A stretch of DNA of 64,000 nt from Oppiella nova (GCA_905397405.1 CAJPVJ010000011.1:1-64000), one strand, 5' to 3'. Shown: positions 17,779-27,124, counted from the stretch's first letter. The notes: generated by a model from the sequence alone, not told the origin. Program-made: numbers and translations.

Positions 17779-18159
17779 ATGACTGGTGAAGAAATCCGAA
17801 CTTTAGCATTTAAGATTGCGTCACATTTGCCTAAATCCGAACTTGACTATCCTTTTGGTGAGGATGTTCCTGTTTTTAAAGTGATGGGAAAAATGTTTAT
17901 GTTAGGCTCTGAACTGCATGGCAAAAAACTGATTAATTTAAAAGTTGAACCTGATCATGGAGAAATGTTGAGAGATCTCTACCCCTCGATTCAGGTGGGC
18001 TATCATATGAATAAACGTCATTGGATTTCAATCTATGAAGGCGAACAGATCAGTGCTGATCTGATTCAAGACTTGGTTGAAGGCTCTTATGAACTTGTGG
18101 CCAAGAGCCTGACCAAAGCCCAAAAGCAGGTATTGGCGGTTTATCAACACATTAAATAA
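17779..18159 (+). CDS. MmcQ/YjbR-family protein
   Basis: A 126-residue protein of the MmcQ/YjbR family (CyaY-like fold), often annotated as DNA-binding from structure alone. Family features are DYPFGEDVPVFKVMGKMF near the N-terminus, then LINLKVEP and GYHMNKRHWISI. I chose ATG at 17779; a GTG directly in front, at 17776, is also possible. It begins 22 bases after the L,D-transpeptidase stop and is probably co-transcribed with it. The function is unproven. Confidence 0.88.
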   Translation: MTGEEIRTLAFKIASHLPKSELDYPFGEDVPVFKVMGKMFMLGSELHGKKLINLKVEPDHGEMLRDLYPSIQVGYHMNKRHWISIYEGEQISADLIQDLVEGSYELVAKSLTKAQKQVLAVYQHIK

Positions 18160-18248
18160 TTAGCGGGCTTTGGATCGCACATTAGATCAACAGACCTAAT
18201 CTCTATCTATACACGATTCAGTCAAAATCAGAATGTATCAATAAACAT

Positions 18249-18285
18249 AAAGTTATATGTTTATTTTTCAAACATAACTTTTTAC
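18249..18285 (+). terminator. Probable terminator after the YjbR gene
   Basis: AAAGTTATATGTTT pairs with AAACATAACTTT (one bulged A) around a 7-nt loop, with TTTTT partly within the stem base. It lies 90 bases past the stop codon. The stem is AT-rich, so strength is uncertain. Confidence 0.45.
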
Positions 18286-18297
18286 ATTTATAAACAT

Positions 18298-18337
18298 TTA
18301 CCCACAATATCTGTGGATAAACCTGTGTTTATCCACA
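18298..18337 (+). repeat. DnaA-box inverted repeat, copy 2
   Basis: Same 40-bp element as copy 1: near-box TTACCCACA (18298-18306), then perfect boxes TGTGGATAA (18312-18320) and TTATCCACA (18329-18337). Only two bases differ from copy 1, one of them in the hairpin loop. It lies 25 bases beyond the 3' end of baeR. Confidence 0.85.
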
Positions 18338-18362
18338 ACGATGAACTTAAAATGTCGAAAAC

Positions 18363-19049
18363 TTAATCTTCTGGATATTCAAAACGGTAGCCTACGCCAT
18401 AAACAGCTTGTACCCATTCATGACGATTTCCGGTTTCCGCTGCTTCAGATATTTTACGACGTAAGTTCTTGATATGACTATCAATAACACGGTCAGCAAC
18501 ATCAAAACTATCTGGGTTAATATGGTCTAAAAGTTGCGCTCTAGAATAGACTTGTCCCAAATGTTCGAGGAAAAGCTCTAAAAGACGGAATTCAGTTGGC
18601 GTTAAATTCAACGATTTTTGTTGATACCAGATACGTTGTTGTGCTTTATCAATACGAAATAAGTCATTGGCTTCAGGTTCAGCTTTACGTTCTAAACGGC
18701 GTAATACCGCTTGTACACGTGCCACCAACTCTTTTGGGCTAAAAGGTTTACAGACATAGTCATCTGCTCCCATATTTAAACCCAAGACACGATCGATTTC
18801 TTCAGTTCGTGCAGTCACCATGATAATCGGTAAGTCGGTTTGCTCACGCACTTTACGGCAAATGGTCAAACCATCCATACGCGGAACCATCAAATCCAAC
18901 ACCATTAAACTTGGCTTGCGTTGCAGGAAGCTGTCATAAGCTTCTTGACCATCATGAAACATACTGACTTCAAAGCCCGCTGCTTCTAGATAATCCCGCA
19001 CCAATTGCGCAAGTTCAACTTCATCCTCTACCAGCATGATATGCTTCAT
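18363..19049 (-). CDS. baeR: OmpR-family response regulator, BaeR-like
   Basis: A 228-residue regulator with an N-terminal receiver (acidic pocket EDE at residues 8-10, phospho-acceptor Asp in LMVLDLMVP, conserved Lys in VCKPFSPKE) and a C-terminal winged helix (about residues 130-225, with DRVIDSHIKNLRRKI). Sequence and length fit BaeR of Acinetobacter, known to control envelope-stress and drug-efflux genes such as adeABC. It begins 15 bases after baeS and shares its transcript. The Shine-Dalgarno is AAGGA. The name rests on recognition of the family in this genus. Confidence 0.88.
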   Translation of the reverse strand: MKHIMLVEDEVELAQLVRDYLEAAGFEVSMFHDGQEAYDSFLQRKPSLMVLDLMVPRMDGLTICRKVREQTDLPIIMVTARTEEIDRVLGLNMGADDYVCKPFSPKELVARVQAVLRRLERKAEPEANDLFRIDKAQQRIWYQQKSLNLTPTEFRLLELFLEHLGQVYSRAQLLDHINPDSFDVADRVIDSHIKNLRRKISEAAETGNRHEWVQAVYGVGYRFEYPED

Positions 19050-19064
19050 GTTGTACTATTCCTT

Positions 19065-20819
19065 TTAAACTTTAGTATGTTTTGAAAATGTCAGTTTGCA
19101 ACGCAAACCGCCTAATGGCGAATGATCAAAAGTAAGCTGACCACCGAGTGTTTGTGCAATTTTACCTGATAAAGCCAATCCCAATCCTGTACCGCCTGTA
19201 CTACGTGTACGTGAATTATCCACACGATAGAAACGTTCGCCCAAGTGTACAATCTGTTCATCACTCAAACCCAATGGGCTATCATCAACGATCACACTCC
19301 AAGAATCTGCATCTTGCTCTGTATGCACTTGGACTTCACCACCTGCCTCAGTATAGCGAATACTATTTCCAAGTAAGTTGACCATAATTTGCTTAAAGCG
19401 ATCTATATCTAATTGTAATTTTGCCCCCTCACCTGTGGCTGAAATTGTTAAATCAGCCTGTTCAAATTTAGGTTTAAAATTCTCTATTTCTTGTAAGACC
19501 ACCGACCAAGGATCAATTTCTGCAAAGTAGCATTTTAATTGTTGTGCTTCAGCTTGCGCCAAATCGGCTAAATCCTGTGTCAACTTTTTCAAGCTCGTAA
19601 CCTGACGTAACATCGCTTCAAAATGTTCAGGTGTCGGCTTGCGAATCCCATCTTGCATGGCTTCAATCTGTGCTTGTAATACTGCTAATGGCGTTTTTAA
19701 TTCATGTGAAGTATCAGCAACCCACTGACGGCGTGATGTTTCATGCTGGTCAAGGATGACAGCCAGTTGATTTAACTCTGTCGACAAATCTCCCAATTCA
19801 TCATTGCGGTTAATCACCACTTGATGCTGGTAGTTACCTTTGGTTAATTCGCGAGTTGCGTTCAATAAACGTTGAATCGGTGTTTTAAAATAAGTCGCCA
19901 ATAACAATGCGGCAACCAAGCTGGATAAGAAGGTGAAGATATAAATCAGCACTAAATAACGCTTTTGATTACTAAAGAAGTTAATACTCAGCGCATCATC
20001 CTGATCTAAAACTGGTTTTAAACCCAAGTAACCGACCACTTCGTCATTGACTAAAATCGGACGATAAGACACCTGATCATCTGACGGTTCACCTAAAATA
20101 AACTGTTGTTTTGCATCATATAAAGAAAGTCGTGAACTCAGCCCCAAACGGTCAGGCAATGACACAAATATCTTTTTGCCATTCTGCGGATTTACCGTTC
20201 GCATCGGATCTCGCGTTGGCGCTTCTTTCGCTACAGAAGCTGATGCTTCCTGTCCCGCTGAAAGATGCCCCTTGTCTTTGCCTATAGGCGGTTTATTTCC
20301 TTTACGATCTGAGGGTCTATATAAGTTTTGATTTGAACTAAGCGGAAATTTCAAACCTTCAAAGGGTTGATAAGCTGAGGGTAAATTTTCTTCGAGAATT
20401 TTCAGTTCTTCTTTATCCAGTTGAGACTTATGAACGGCACCGTCCGTTTGTCCCAAAGTCGCCACCATCGTATGTTCTTTAAAGTAGCGTTGCTGTAAAG
20501 CGATATCATACTGGCGACGTAGCCACCAGCGTGATAATTTATCATAATCATCAGGCGCAGCATCACCTTCAATTTGCAAAATCTGTGCTTGAACCGCGTT
20601 ACCCCAGTCTTGATAGACTCCATATACATCTGCCAAGTTTTCGATCAGATGATCAAGTTTCTGCATTTCAACATCTGCAACATATCTGGCAAAGTTCTTT
20701 TGCATGGTCCAATGTAAAACACCCAAGCTCACTGTTGTAATGACTAAAGTTGTCAATAAAACGGTCAGAAATAAGCGTAATGCAATGGGAACTCGACGTA
20801 TTTTCAAAACTGGTCTCAC
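19065..20819 (-). CDS. baeS: Sensor histidine kinase, BaeS-like
   Basis: A 584-residue inner-membrane kinase. The order is a membrane helix (about 12-32), a long periplasmic sensor region, a second helix (YLVLIYIFTFLSSLVAALLL), a HAMP linker, a HisKA domain with the phospho-accepting histidine in ADTSHELKTPLAV, and an ATPase domain with N-box (NLLGNSIRYT), D-box and GTGLGLALS. It pairs with baeR directly downstream. The start is GTG with GAGAAG upstream. The sensor region contains a low-complexity Lys/Gly/Ser/Pro-rich stretch (about residues 170-215), probably unstructured. Confidence 0.9.
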   Translation of the reverse strand: MRPVLKIRRVPIALRLFLTVLLTTLVITTVSLGVLHWTMQKNFARYVADVEMQKLDHLIENLADVYGVYQDWGNAVQAQILQIEGDAAPDDYDKLSRWWLRRQYDIALQQRYFKEHTMVATLGQTDGAVHKSQLDKEELKILEENLPSAYQPFEGLKFPLSSNQNLYRPSDRKGNKPPIGKDKGHLSAGQEASASVAKEAPTRDPMRTVNPQNGKKIFVSLPDRLGLSSRLSLYDAKQQFILGEPSDDQVSYRPILVNDEVVGYLGLKPVLDQDDALSINFFSNQKRYLVLIYIFTFLSSLVAALLLATYFKTPIQRLLNATRELTKGNYQHQVVINRNDELGDLSTELNQLAVILDQHETSRRQWVADTSHELKTPLAVLQAQIEAMQDGIRKPTPEHFEAMLRQVTSLKKLTQDLADLAQAEAQQLKCYFAEIDPWSVVLQEIENFKPKFEQADLTISATGEGAKLQLDIDRFKQIMVNLLGNSIRYTEAGGEVQVHTEQDADSWSVIVDDSPLGLSDEQIVHLGERFYRVDNSRTRSTGGTGLGLALSGKIAQTLGGQLTFDHSPLGGLRCKLTFSKHTKV

Positions 20820-20866
20820 GTTTTTCTTCTCATTTCAACATTGTACCCAACAGTTGCTCAAAATTC

Positions 20867-20879
20867 TCTCCATTGTTTC
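20867..20879 (+). promoter_or_regulatory. BaeR-box-like sequence in the baeS/lipoprotein divergent region
   Basis: TCTCCATTGTTTC resembles part of the E. coli BaeR consensus (TTTTTCTCCATDATTGGC). It stands 67 bases before the lipoprotein ATG and 48 bases before the baeS start, between the two divergent genes. This is a single partial match judged by eye. Confidence 0.35.
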
Positions 20880-20945
20880 TACATCATTATTATTTAATCT
20901 TTACTGTATCAACAGAACATCAAAATATTCATTGGAGTAGTAACA

Positions 20946-21566
20946 ATGAAAGCAATGACAAAAATCGCACTGGTATCAGCAAGTATTTTAACTGTAGGGG
21001 CTTTGACGGCCTGTCAATCCAATCCTGGTCCTAAAGAAGGTCCAGATGGCCGTCCAATGATGCATGGTGGACATCATAAAATGTCACCAGAACAACGCGA
21101 AGAAATGAAACAGAAACGTGCTCAACATAAAGCGTTACGCCAACAAATGCAAAAAGCCTGTGATGGCAAAGCAATTGGTCAAACGGTTCAGGTGACAGCA
21201 GGTCAGCAAAATATTAATGGTACATGTAATATCGTATTCAAGCCTGATCACAAGGCGATGAAAGAAATGAAACAGGATTACCGTCGTGATGGAGAACAAC
21301 GTGGCCGTATGATGCATCATGAAGGACCACGTATGAAAGACATGACCGAAGAGCAACGTGCTCAAATTAAGCAAGAATTTGCACAAAAACGTGCAGAACG
21401 TAAAGCACAGTGGGATGCGATTCAAAAATCATGTGCAGGCCAAACTGATGGTAAGGCAATTCAAGTAAAAATGAATGACAAAATCATCGATGGTAAATGC
21501 GTTGTTAAATTCCAGCCAGAATTTAAAGCAGGCGAAAACATGCCCATGATGCCATCAAAAGTTTAA
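20946..21566 (+). CDS. Lipoprotein with duplicated domain, divergent from baeS
   Basis: A 206-residue envelope protein. The signal peptide ends in a lipobox (LTAC, lipidated Cys23). After a His/Met-rich segment (PMMHGGHHKM) come two related units of about 50 residues: KRAQHKALRQQMQKACDGK with NINGTCNIVFKPDHKA, and KRAERKAQWDAIQKSCAGQ with IIDGKCVVKFQPEFKA. Each has two cysteines in matching places, suggesting one disulfide per unit. Family not recognised. Charged Glu/Arg/Lys helices with Met/His recall periplasmic stress proteins such as Spy, which BaeR controls in E. coli, but no homology is claimed. Confidence 0.85.
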   Translation: MKAMTKIALVSASILTVGALTACQSNPGPKEGPDGRPMMHGGHHKMSPEQREEMKQKRAQHKALRQQMQKACDGKAIGQTVQVTAGQQNINGTCNIVFKPDHKAMKEMKQDYRRDGEQRGRMMHHEGPRMKDMTEEQRAQIKQEFAQKRAERKAQWDAIQKSCAGQTDGKAIQVKMNDKIIDGKCVVKFQPEFKAGENMPMMPSKV

Positions 21567-21584
21567 TCTATCTCGGCTAAATAT

Positions 21585-21614
21585 AAAAAACGACCCAAAA
21601 GGGTCGTTTTTTAT
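21585..21614. terminator. Bidirectional terminator
   Basis: AAACGACCC-AAAA-GGGTCGTTT is flanked by A and T runs between the lipoprotein gene and the convergent darP gene, so it can serve both. Confidence 0.88.
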
Positions 21615-21627
21615 TTGTCACGATAGT

Positions 21628-22167
21628 TTACTTGGAATTATCCGAAATCAAAGCCACTTGTTGGGCATAATTTAATAACTTAAGTTTAGAAGCCGCTAAT
21701 TCTTCAGCAGTGGCTTGGCGGGTGATATCCCGATGAATACGCAATACATGCTGACGTAAAGAATGACTTTCTGCAGCATTGTAAGATTTACAGAATTCTT
21801 TAATTGCAGGATCACGCTGTTCAATCATTCGATCAACCCAACGATCCAATTGCGCCAACTTTTTAATCCCTTGTTTAGGGGTTAAATAAGACAAAATGAT
21901 GGCTTCATCTTCATTACGCAAAAGCTTACCAATCCGTTGAAATTGACGGCGACGTGCTTCAAAAGATGTGATCAATTGCACATCAAGCAAAGCCTCAATC
22001 AACCGATCTTCAACAGGTAAAGATTCAATTTGTTTCTTCGACAACTCTGCGAGTTGTTCACCTAAAGCAGCCATACGTTGTACAGCTTTTTTCTGTTCGG
22101 TTTTACTTGCACGCCCTTCTAAAGACTCAAAATCATCTTCAGTAAAACGTTGCGGACGACGTGCCAC
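21628..22167 (-). CDS. darP: Ribosome biogenesis factor DarP (YjgA)
   Basis: A 179-residue all-helical, highly charged protein of the YjgA/DUF615 family that binds late 50S ribosomal precursors. Family blocks are the acidic N-terminus (RFTEDDFESLEGRASKTEQK), LRRNEDE-like KLLRNEDEA and QLDRWVDRMI. The length is near that of the E. coli protein. It follows ptsO by two bases, so it is the third gene of rapZ-ptsO-darP. Confidence 0.9.
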   Translation of the reverse strand: MARRPQRFTEDDFESLEGRASKTEQKKAVQRMAALGEQLAELSKKQIESLPVEDRLIEALLDVQLITSFEARRRQFQRIGKLLRNEDEAIILSYLTPKQGIKKLAQLDRWVDRMIEQRDPAIKEFCKSYNAAESHSLRQHVLRIHRDITRQATAEELAASKLKLLNYAQQVALISDNSK

Positions 22168-22169
22168 GA

Positions 22170-22439
22170 TTATTCTGCCTCGTAAAATTTATCTGCGAAC
22201 AGTGCTTGAACTTCAGACAAAGCTTTTTCTTCATCTGCACCATCAATCACTAGACGCAAGGTGGTTCCTTTACCAGCTCCGAGCATAAGTAAAGAAAGGA
22301 TATTCTTGGCATCGACTAACTTGTCACCCTTACCAATTTGAATAGAGCATTTAAATTTAGTCGTGACTTCGATTAGTTTTCCAGATGCACGCGCATGTAA
22401 TCCTAATTTATTAATTACGTCAACAGTTGTGTCAATCAT
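22170..22439 (-). CDS. ptsO: HPr-family phosphocarrier (NPr)
   Basis: An 89-residue HPr-like protein. The phosphorylated histidine is in [10 protein letters not shown] (H15), and the second motif [16 protein letters not shown] corresponds to the Ser46 region, here also Ser. Adjacent to rapZ, it fits NPr of the nitrogen-type phosphotransferase relay rather than the sugar HPr. Its start overlaps the rapZ stop by four bases (ATGA), indicating translational coupling. Confidence 0.92.
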   Translation of the reverse strand: MIDTTVDVINKLGLHARASGKLIEVTTKFKCSIQIGKGDKLVDAKNILSLLMLGAGKGTTLRLVIDGADEEKALSEVQALFADKFYEAE

Positions 22440-23287
22440 GACCAGTGCTTCATTTCTCTATGTAATACCTGAATAGTCCATTTCGACTCAAGAGCCTTTT
22501 TCAACCTATCCACAATATAAACCGAACGATGTTGCCCCCCCGTACAGCCAATTGACACTGTAATATAGTGACGATGACCTTCCGAAAAAGCAGGCAACCA
22601 CTTATTTAAAAACTGATAGATGTCTTGATACATCTCATTTGCTTGCTCGCTGGCTTCTAAAAATTTACGTACTGGTTCATCTAAACCCGAATATTTACGT
22701 AACTCTAAATCCCAATGTGGATTCGGCAAATGCCTTACATCAAAAACAAAATCTGCATCTAATGGAATACCATGTTTATAACCAAAAGATTGCAAAATTA
22801 AAATGAGTTTATCGGACTGTCCCAGTTTGGACAATAAGGTATCTTTTAAATCGTGTACACTTTTATCCGTTGTATCGATATGTACTGTTGCTCGCAGTTG
22901 AATTGGGAGCAATAAATTTTTTTCTTCTTGAATACATTCATTCAAACTTTGGAAGCGGTTTGATAAAGGATGTGGACGTCGCGATGCACTAAAACGTGAA
23001 ATCAACTCCTGATCACGAGTCGTTAAATAAATAACGTCTACACTGCCATGTTTCTGTAACTGTTGAAAAACCTGATCAAAACCTTGTAAATCTTCTTTGG
23101 CACTTCGAACATCGACACCGAGTGCCAATAACTCTAAATTGTTTTCTCTATCCAGCTTTTCAACGATTTCAGGAAGCAATGCCAAAGGCAAATTATCGAT
23201 ACAGTAATAACCCAAATCTTCAAGCACCTGCAAAGCAGATGATTTACCTGAACCAGACTGTCCTGTTACGATAAGTATGCGCTTCAT
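22436..23287 (-). CDS. rapZ: RNase adapter protein RapZ
   Basis: A 283-residue protein with an N-terminal P-loop (GQSGSGKS, residues 9-16) and a C-terminal RNA-binding half containing [14 protein letters not shown]. In enterobacteria it binds small RNAs to control glucosamine-6-phosphate synthesis by guiding RNase E. No glmY/glmZ-like RNA was seen in the window, so the role here may differ. It heads the rapZ-ptsO-darP unit; a gap of 25 bases separates it from panC upstream. Confidence 0.94.
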   Translation of the reverse strand: MKRILIVTGQSGSGKSSALQVLEDLGYYCIDNLPLALLPEIVEKLDRENNLELLALGVDVRSAKEDLQGFDQVFQQLQKHGSVDVIYLTTRDQELISRFSASRRPHPLSNRFQSLNECIQEEKNLLLPIQLRATVHIDTTDKSVHDLKDTLLSKLGQSDKLILILQSFGYKHGIPLDADFVFDVRHLPNPHWDLELRKYSGLDEPVRKFLEASEQANEMYQDIYQFLNKWLPAFSEGHRHYITVSIGCTGGQHRSVYIVDRLKKALESKWTIQVLHREMKHWS

Positions 23288-23312
23288 GGCATGGCGATCC
23301 TAAAAGCAAAGT

Positions 23313-24158
23313 TTATGTAAAATGTTTTACTTGTAAATTGTCAATCAGACGAGTCTTGCCTAATTTCGCTGCAACAAACAATACAACATCTTGGTCGAAT
23401 TGTTCAACTTTTTGCAACGCTGGGCTACGTGCTTCGACATAATCCACAAGCAACCCTGCATCATTTAAACTTTCACGAATTTGCGCCAAGACATCTGCAA
23501 GTGTTTTACCTGCATGTAAATCTTGTTCAGCAGTCGTTAAGCTCTTAAAAATAACAGGAGCTGTTTGACGATCTTGTTCAGATAAGTAACCATTACGAGA
23601 ACTTAAGGCCAAACCATCTTCAGCACGTGCAATTGGCACACCAATCACTTCAATTGGCATATTCAAATCACGAACAACCTGCTTAATCACAGCCAATTGT
23701 TGATAATCTTTCTGTCCAAAAAATGCAAAGTTCGGCTGCACAATATTAAACAATTTGGTGACAACAACAGCAACACCATCAAAATGACCTGGACGTTGTA
23801 ATCCGCACAAATCATTAGTAATTTCGCCCACACTAATATTGGTTAAGCGTGGGAATTTACCATACATTTGTTCCACAGAAGGTGCAAAAACAATGTCGCA
23901 ACCCACTTCAGCAAGTAAATTACTGTCTTGCTCAAGTGTACGAGGATAATTATCAAAATCTTCATTCGGTCCAAATTGGATTGGATTCACGAAAATACTG
24001 ACCACCACCACATCACATAATTTACGAGCTTCACGAACCAGATTTAAGTGACCTTGATGTAGATTTCCCATCGTCGGTACAAAACCAATGATTTTACGTG
24101 CCGATCGAGCAGGCTGAAGTGATGCTGTTAATCCTTGAATGGTCGTTTCTGTCTTCAT
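23313..24158 (-). CDS. panC: Pantothenate synthetase
   Basis: A 281-residue enzyme joining pantoate and beta-alanine with ATP. The nucleotide-binding HxGH-type motif is [14 protein letters not shown], and family blocks [16 protein letters not shown] and [10 protein letters not shown] are present. The second ATP motif appears as [11 protein letters not shown]. It begins two bases after panB, forming the usual panB-panC pair of coenzyme A synthesis. Confidence 0.96.
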   Translation of the reverse strand: MKTETTIQGLTASLQPARSARKIIGFVPTMGNLHQGHLNLVREARKLCDVVVVSIFVNPIQFGPNEDFDNYPRTLEQDSNLLAEVGCDIVFAPSVEQMYGKFPRLTNISVGEITNDLCGLQRPGHFDGVAVVVTKLFNIVQPNFAFFGQKDYQQLAVIKQVVRDLNMPIEVIGVPIARAEDGLALSSRNGYLSEQDRQTAPVIFKSLTTAEQDLHAGKTLADVLAQIRESLNDAGLLVDYVEARSPALQKVEQFDQDVVLFVAAKLGKTRLIDNLQVKHFT

Positions 24159-24160
24159 GT

Positions 24161-24970
24161 TTACAGCTCTACTTGGAAAGTATGTTCTTTGGCAGGGAAT
24201 GATTGCTCTTGTACAGCAACATGATATGCCTTAAATGCATCCACGATTGCAGTTTCCCCTGCTTGTTCTTTCATAAAATTACGTACAAAACGTGCCACTT
24301 TACCAAATGTCAAACCAAGCATATCTTGCACCACAAGTACTTGACCATCGGTATCTGCACCAGCACCAATGCCAATCACAGGAATCTGTGGGAACAATTC
24401 AGCAATTTCTTTACCCATCTGTGCCGGAACACATTCGAGCAATAACACAGCGGCACCTGCCTCGACTACAGCTTTACAGTCCGCAATCAGTTGATCTGCT
24501 GATTCACGTGTTTTCGCTTGTAATTTATAACCACCAAAAACATGCACCGATTGTGGTGTTAAACCCAAATGTACACAAACAGGAATACCATTCCGTGTCA
24601 AAACTCCTACAGTTTCAGCCAGCCACTCACCGCCCTCAATTTTCACCATTTGAGCGCCCGCTTGCATCACGGTTTTTGAATTGAGCAACGCATCATTGAG
24701 CGTGGCATAACTCATAAAGGGTAAATCACACAGGACAAACGCATGTTGATTTGCACGACGTACAGCAGCAGTATGATAGGCCATATCTGCAACAGTCACA
24801 GGCAAGGTAGAATCATGCCCTTGGATTGTCATCCCTAAAGAGTCACCAATCAAAATGGTGTCAATCTCAGCAACTTCCATACCTTTTGCCATACTTGCAT
24901 CATAGCAAGTTAAGCATGAAAATTTACGTCCCTGAGTTTTGAATTGTCTTAAATCACTTAGGCTAATCAT
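24161..24970 (-). CDS. panB: 3-methyl-2-oxobutanoate hydroxymethyltransferase
   Basis: A 269-residue TIM-barrel enzyme that adds a hydroxymethyl group to ketoisovalerate, the first step to pantothenate. The metal-site segment [12 protein letters not shown], the KIEGG block and the [16 protein letters not shown] loop are all intact. It lies 46 bases after folK in the same direction. Ketoisovalerate comes from the ilv pathway, whose genes are also in this window but far away. Confidence 0.96.
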   Translation of the reverse strand: MISLSDLRQFKTQGRKFSCLTCYDASMAKGMEVAEIDTILIGDSLGMTIQGHDSTLPVTVADMAYHTAAVRRANQHAFVLCDLPFMSYATLNDALLNSKTVMQAGAQMVKIEGGEWLAETVGVLTRNGIPVCVHLGLTPQSVHVFGGYKLQAKTRESADQLIADCKAVVEAGAAVLLLECVPAQMGKEIAELFPQIPVIGIGAGADTDGQVLVVQDMLGLTFGKVARFVRNFMKEQAGETAIVDAFKAYHVAVQEQSFPAKEHTFQVEL

Positions 24971-25016
24971 GACGATATTCCTCTATCAATGAGAGTTCCT
25001 CTGCCCATTCAATCCT

Positions 25017-25499
25017 TTAATCAGCCCATGACTGATCTGCTAAAACACTAAGGGTTGAATGTTGCACGAAATCTAACTTTTGCAATGATTGTCCATTGAC
25101 TTGAAGCTCAGGATCGAGATCCAACAATGGAATCACCACAAAATCACGCTCTAAAATACCAATATGCGGTACTGTGAGCCGCTCATTTATAATGTTTTTT
25201 TCAGCATAAAGCAAAAGATCTAAATCTAAAGTACGCTCACCCCAACGGCGTAAACGTACTCGACCCGATTCATTTTCAATACGTTGCAACTCATCCAGCA
25301 AGGCCAAAGGCGCTAAATCAGTGTGTAATTCTGCAACTGCATTGTGATAATTTGGCTGATCTTGAGGCCCCATCGGTGGGCTTTGATACAGCTTTGAAAC
25401 AGTAACAACACCTAAGTTTCTGAGTTTTTCTACAGCTTCCCGTAGAATTTGCTCAGAATCACCTAAATTACTGCCTAAACCAATATAGGTTTTAATCAT
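25017..25499 (-). CDS. folK: HPPK, folate pathway pyrophosphokinase
   Basis: A 160-residue enzyme that moves pyrophosphate from ATP to 6-hydroxymethyl-dihydropterin. Family motifs are YIGLGSNLGD at the N-terminus, the metal-binding segment ERTLDLDLLLY and VPHIGILERDFVVIPLLDL. Its start overlaps the pcnB stop by four bases. The pcnB-folK-panB-panC order is common in gammaproteobacteria. Confidence 0.95.
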   Translation of the reverse strand: MIKTYIGLGSNLGDSEQILREAVEKLRNLGVVTVSKLYQSPPMGPQDQPNYHNAVAELHTDLAPLALLDELQRIENESGRVRLRRWGERTLDLDLLLYAEKNIINERLTVPHIGILERDFVVIPLLDLDPELQVNGQSLQKLDFVQHSTLSVLADQSWAD

Positions 25500-26977
25500 G
25501 ATTGGGTCGGTCCAAAAATCACACTGCTTAAATCACGTTGTACGCGTCTACGCTTGGTGATTGGATGATCCGCTGTAATCTCGCCTTTATTTACTGCCGT
25601 TCGAGCATCACTTCTACTTCTAAAATCTTGAGATGATGTTGAGTTTGGTTTAGCCCGTGAACGACGGCTACGAGATTCTTGTTCTTTCACCAATGGTTCA
25701 ATTTGCGTGGAAGCTGTTGCTTTTACATCTTCAACAGGGGCAACTTCAGCAAGTTTCTTACGACTCTTGGCACGCTGACGATTATAACTGCCAATTGCAC
25801 GTTCTTTCTCATCAGTCGACATGTCTTGGTAAGCTTCCCACCATGCACCCATGCCATTGGTAGAAGCATCACCTGACTTCTCTCTCAACAGCAAGAAATC
25901 AAATCCTGCACGGAAACGTGCATGACCCGAAAGCGCTTCAATCTGTTGTGGTTTCGGGTTGAGCAAACGACTTTGCATTTCCCAGACTTCACGAATAAAG
26001 GTTTCGGCAAAACGAGGAATAATGGTTCGTGTCGCTTGACGTTTTAACACATCTAAGCCTGCTTGAGCTCGTGCTTCTGCAGCAACTACACCTTTAGCAT
26101 GGTAGAAATCACAACGCGCTAAGAAATTATTCCAAAGCAATACCGCATAGAAAAATGCAGGATTAATGGTTTTACCCATTTGAATCCGTTGATCGGTATT
26201 TTTCGCTGCGCGCTCTATAAATTGGGTAATCTCAGGGCTAATATCAGCAAATAATTGCTTCCAAATACCAAATTCAATCAACATCGGCATCACACGATGC
26301 AAATGCCCCATGGTGAATAATTTTTGCGACTCATCATATAAACGATGCGGAGAAACATCACGCAGCAATTGTGTCATTTCTTGGGTAAAAACGTCTAATA
26401 TTTTAGGATCTATACTAAAATTTAACTTCGCAGCAAAACGTAATGTACGCAACATCCGTACTGGATCTTCTTCAAAACGAAGTGCTGGATCACCCAATAG
26501 TCTTAAAGTTTTGGTTTTTATATCATCAATAGCATTACAAAAATCGAGCACTTCCCCTTTTCGAGGTTGGTAATACATGGCATTAATCGAAAAATCACGT
26601 CGAGCAAAATCTTGCTCTATTGTTCCCCAATTGTTGTCACGTAAAATCATCCCTTGTGCAGAGGTAATGGCTTTTTTCGGTGGGGCACGGAATGTCGCCA
26701 CCTCAATCAATTCACGACCTGAATACACATGTGCCAATTCAAAACGTCGCCCAATAATTCGGCAACGACGACCAAATACCTCTTTCACCTGTGAAGGTGT
26801 TGCATTGGTCACAGCATCGTAATCTTTCGGATTTAAGCCAAGCATTAAATCACGTACACCACCACCGACTATATAAGCTTCATAGCCAGCTTTAGTTAAA
26901 GAATCAATAACATCTAAAATGGAGGAAGGTAATTGAGCGGTGGATAACCCACACTTTGACGCACGCAAAGTTTGCAA
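25496..26977 (-). CDS. pcnB: Poly(A) polymerase I
   Basis: A 493-residue class II nucleotidyltransferase that adds A-tails to RNAs and marks them for decay. The catalytic region shows VGGGVRDLMLGLNPKDYDAVTNA and the RRDFSINAMYY block. The RNA-binding part follows, then a basic C-terminal tail (RSRRSRAKPNSTSSQDF). The start is TTG at 26977, with TAGGAG ten bases upstream. A stop codon lies seven codons upstream in frame and the first internal ATG would remove the catalytic site. E. coli pcnB also uses a non-AUG start. Confidence 0.93.
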   Translation of the reverse strand: MQTLRASKCGLSTAQLPSSILDVIDSLTKAGYEAYIVGGGVRDLMLGLNPKDYDAVTNATPSQVKEVFGRRCRIIGRRFELAHVYSGRELIEVATFRAPPKKAITSAQGMILRDNNWGTIEQDFARRDFSINAMYYQPRKGEVLDFCNAIDDIKTKTLRLLGDPALRFEEDPVRMLRTLRFAAKLNFSIDPKILDVFTQEMTQLLRDVSPHRLYDESQKLFTMGHLHRVMPMLIEFGIWKQLFADISPEITQFIERAAKNTDQRIQMGKTINPAFFYAVLLWNNFLARCDFYHAKGVVAAEARAQAGLDVLKRQATRTIIPRFAETFIREVWEMQSRLLNPKPQQIEALSGHARFRAGFDFLLLREKSGDASTNGMGAWWEAYQDMSTDEKERAIGSYNRQRAKSRKKLAEVAPVEDVKATASTQIEPLVKEQESRSRRSRAKPNSTSSQDFRSRSDARTAVNKGEITADHPITKRRRVQRDLSSVIFGPTQS

Positions 26978-27124
26978 AAGACACTGTCTCCTACGTCAGG
27001 ACGTAAAAATCATAATTGTGCTAATGATATCGCTTACACAGCTAAAGGGCAATTTGATTCTCGCAAACTTCACTTGAATTTATGGACTATTGATAATTCG
27101 TCGATCTACAGGCTCTTAAACCCA

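Noticed and set aside
20531-21034. Several plus-strand frames over the 5' part of baeS and the lipoprotein start
   Set aside because: They overlap the real genes, have no good start signals and odd composition; they are shadows.
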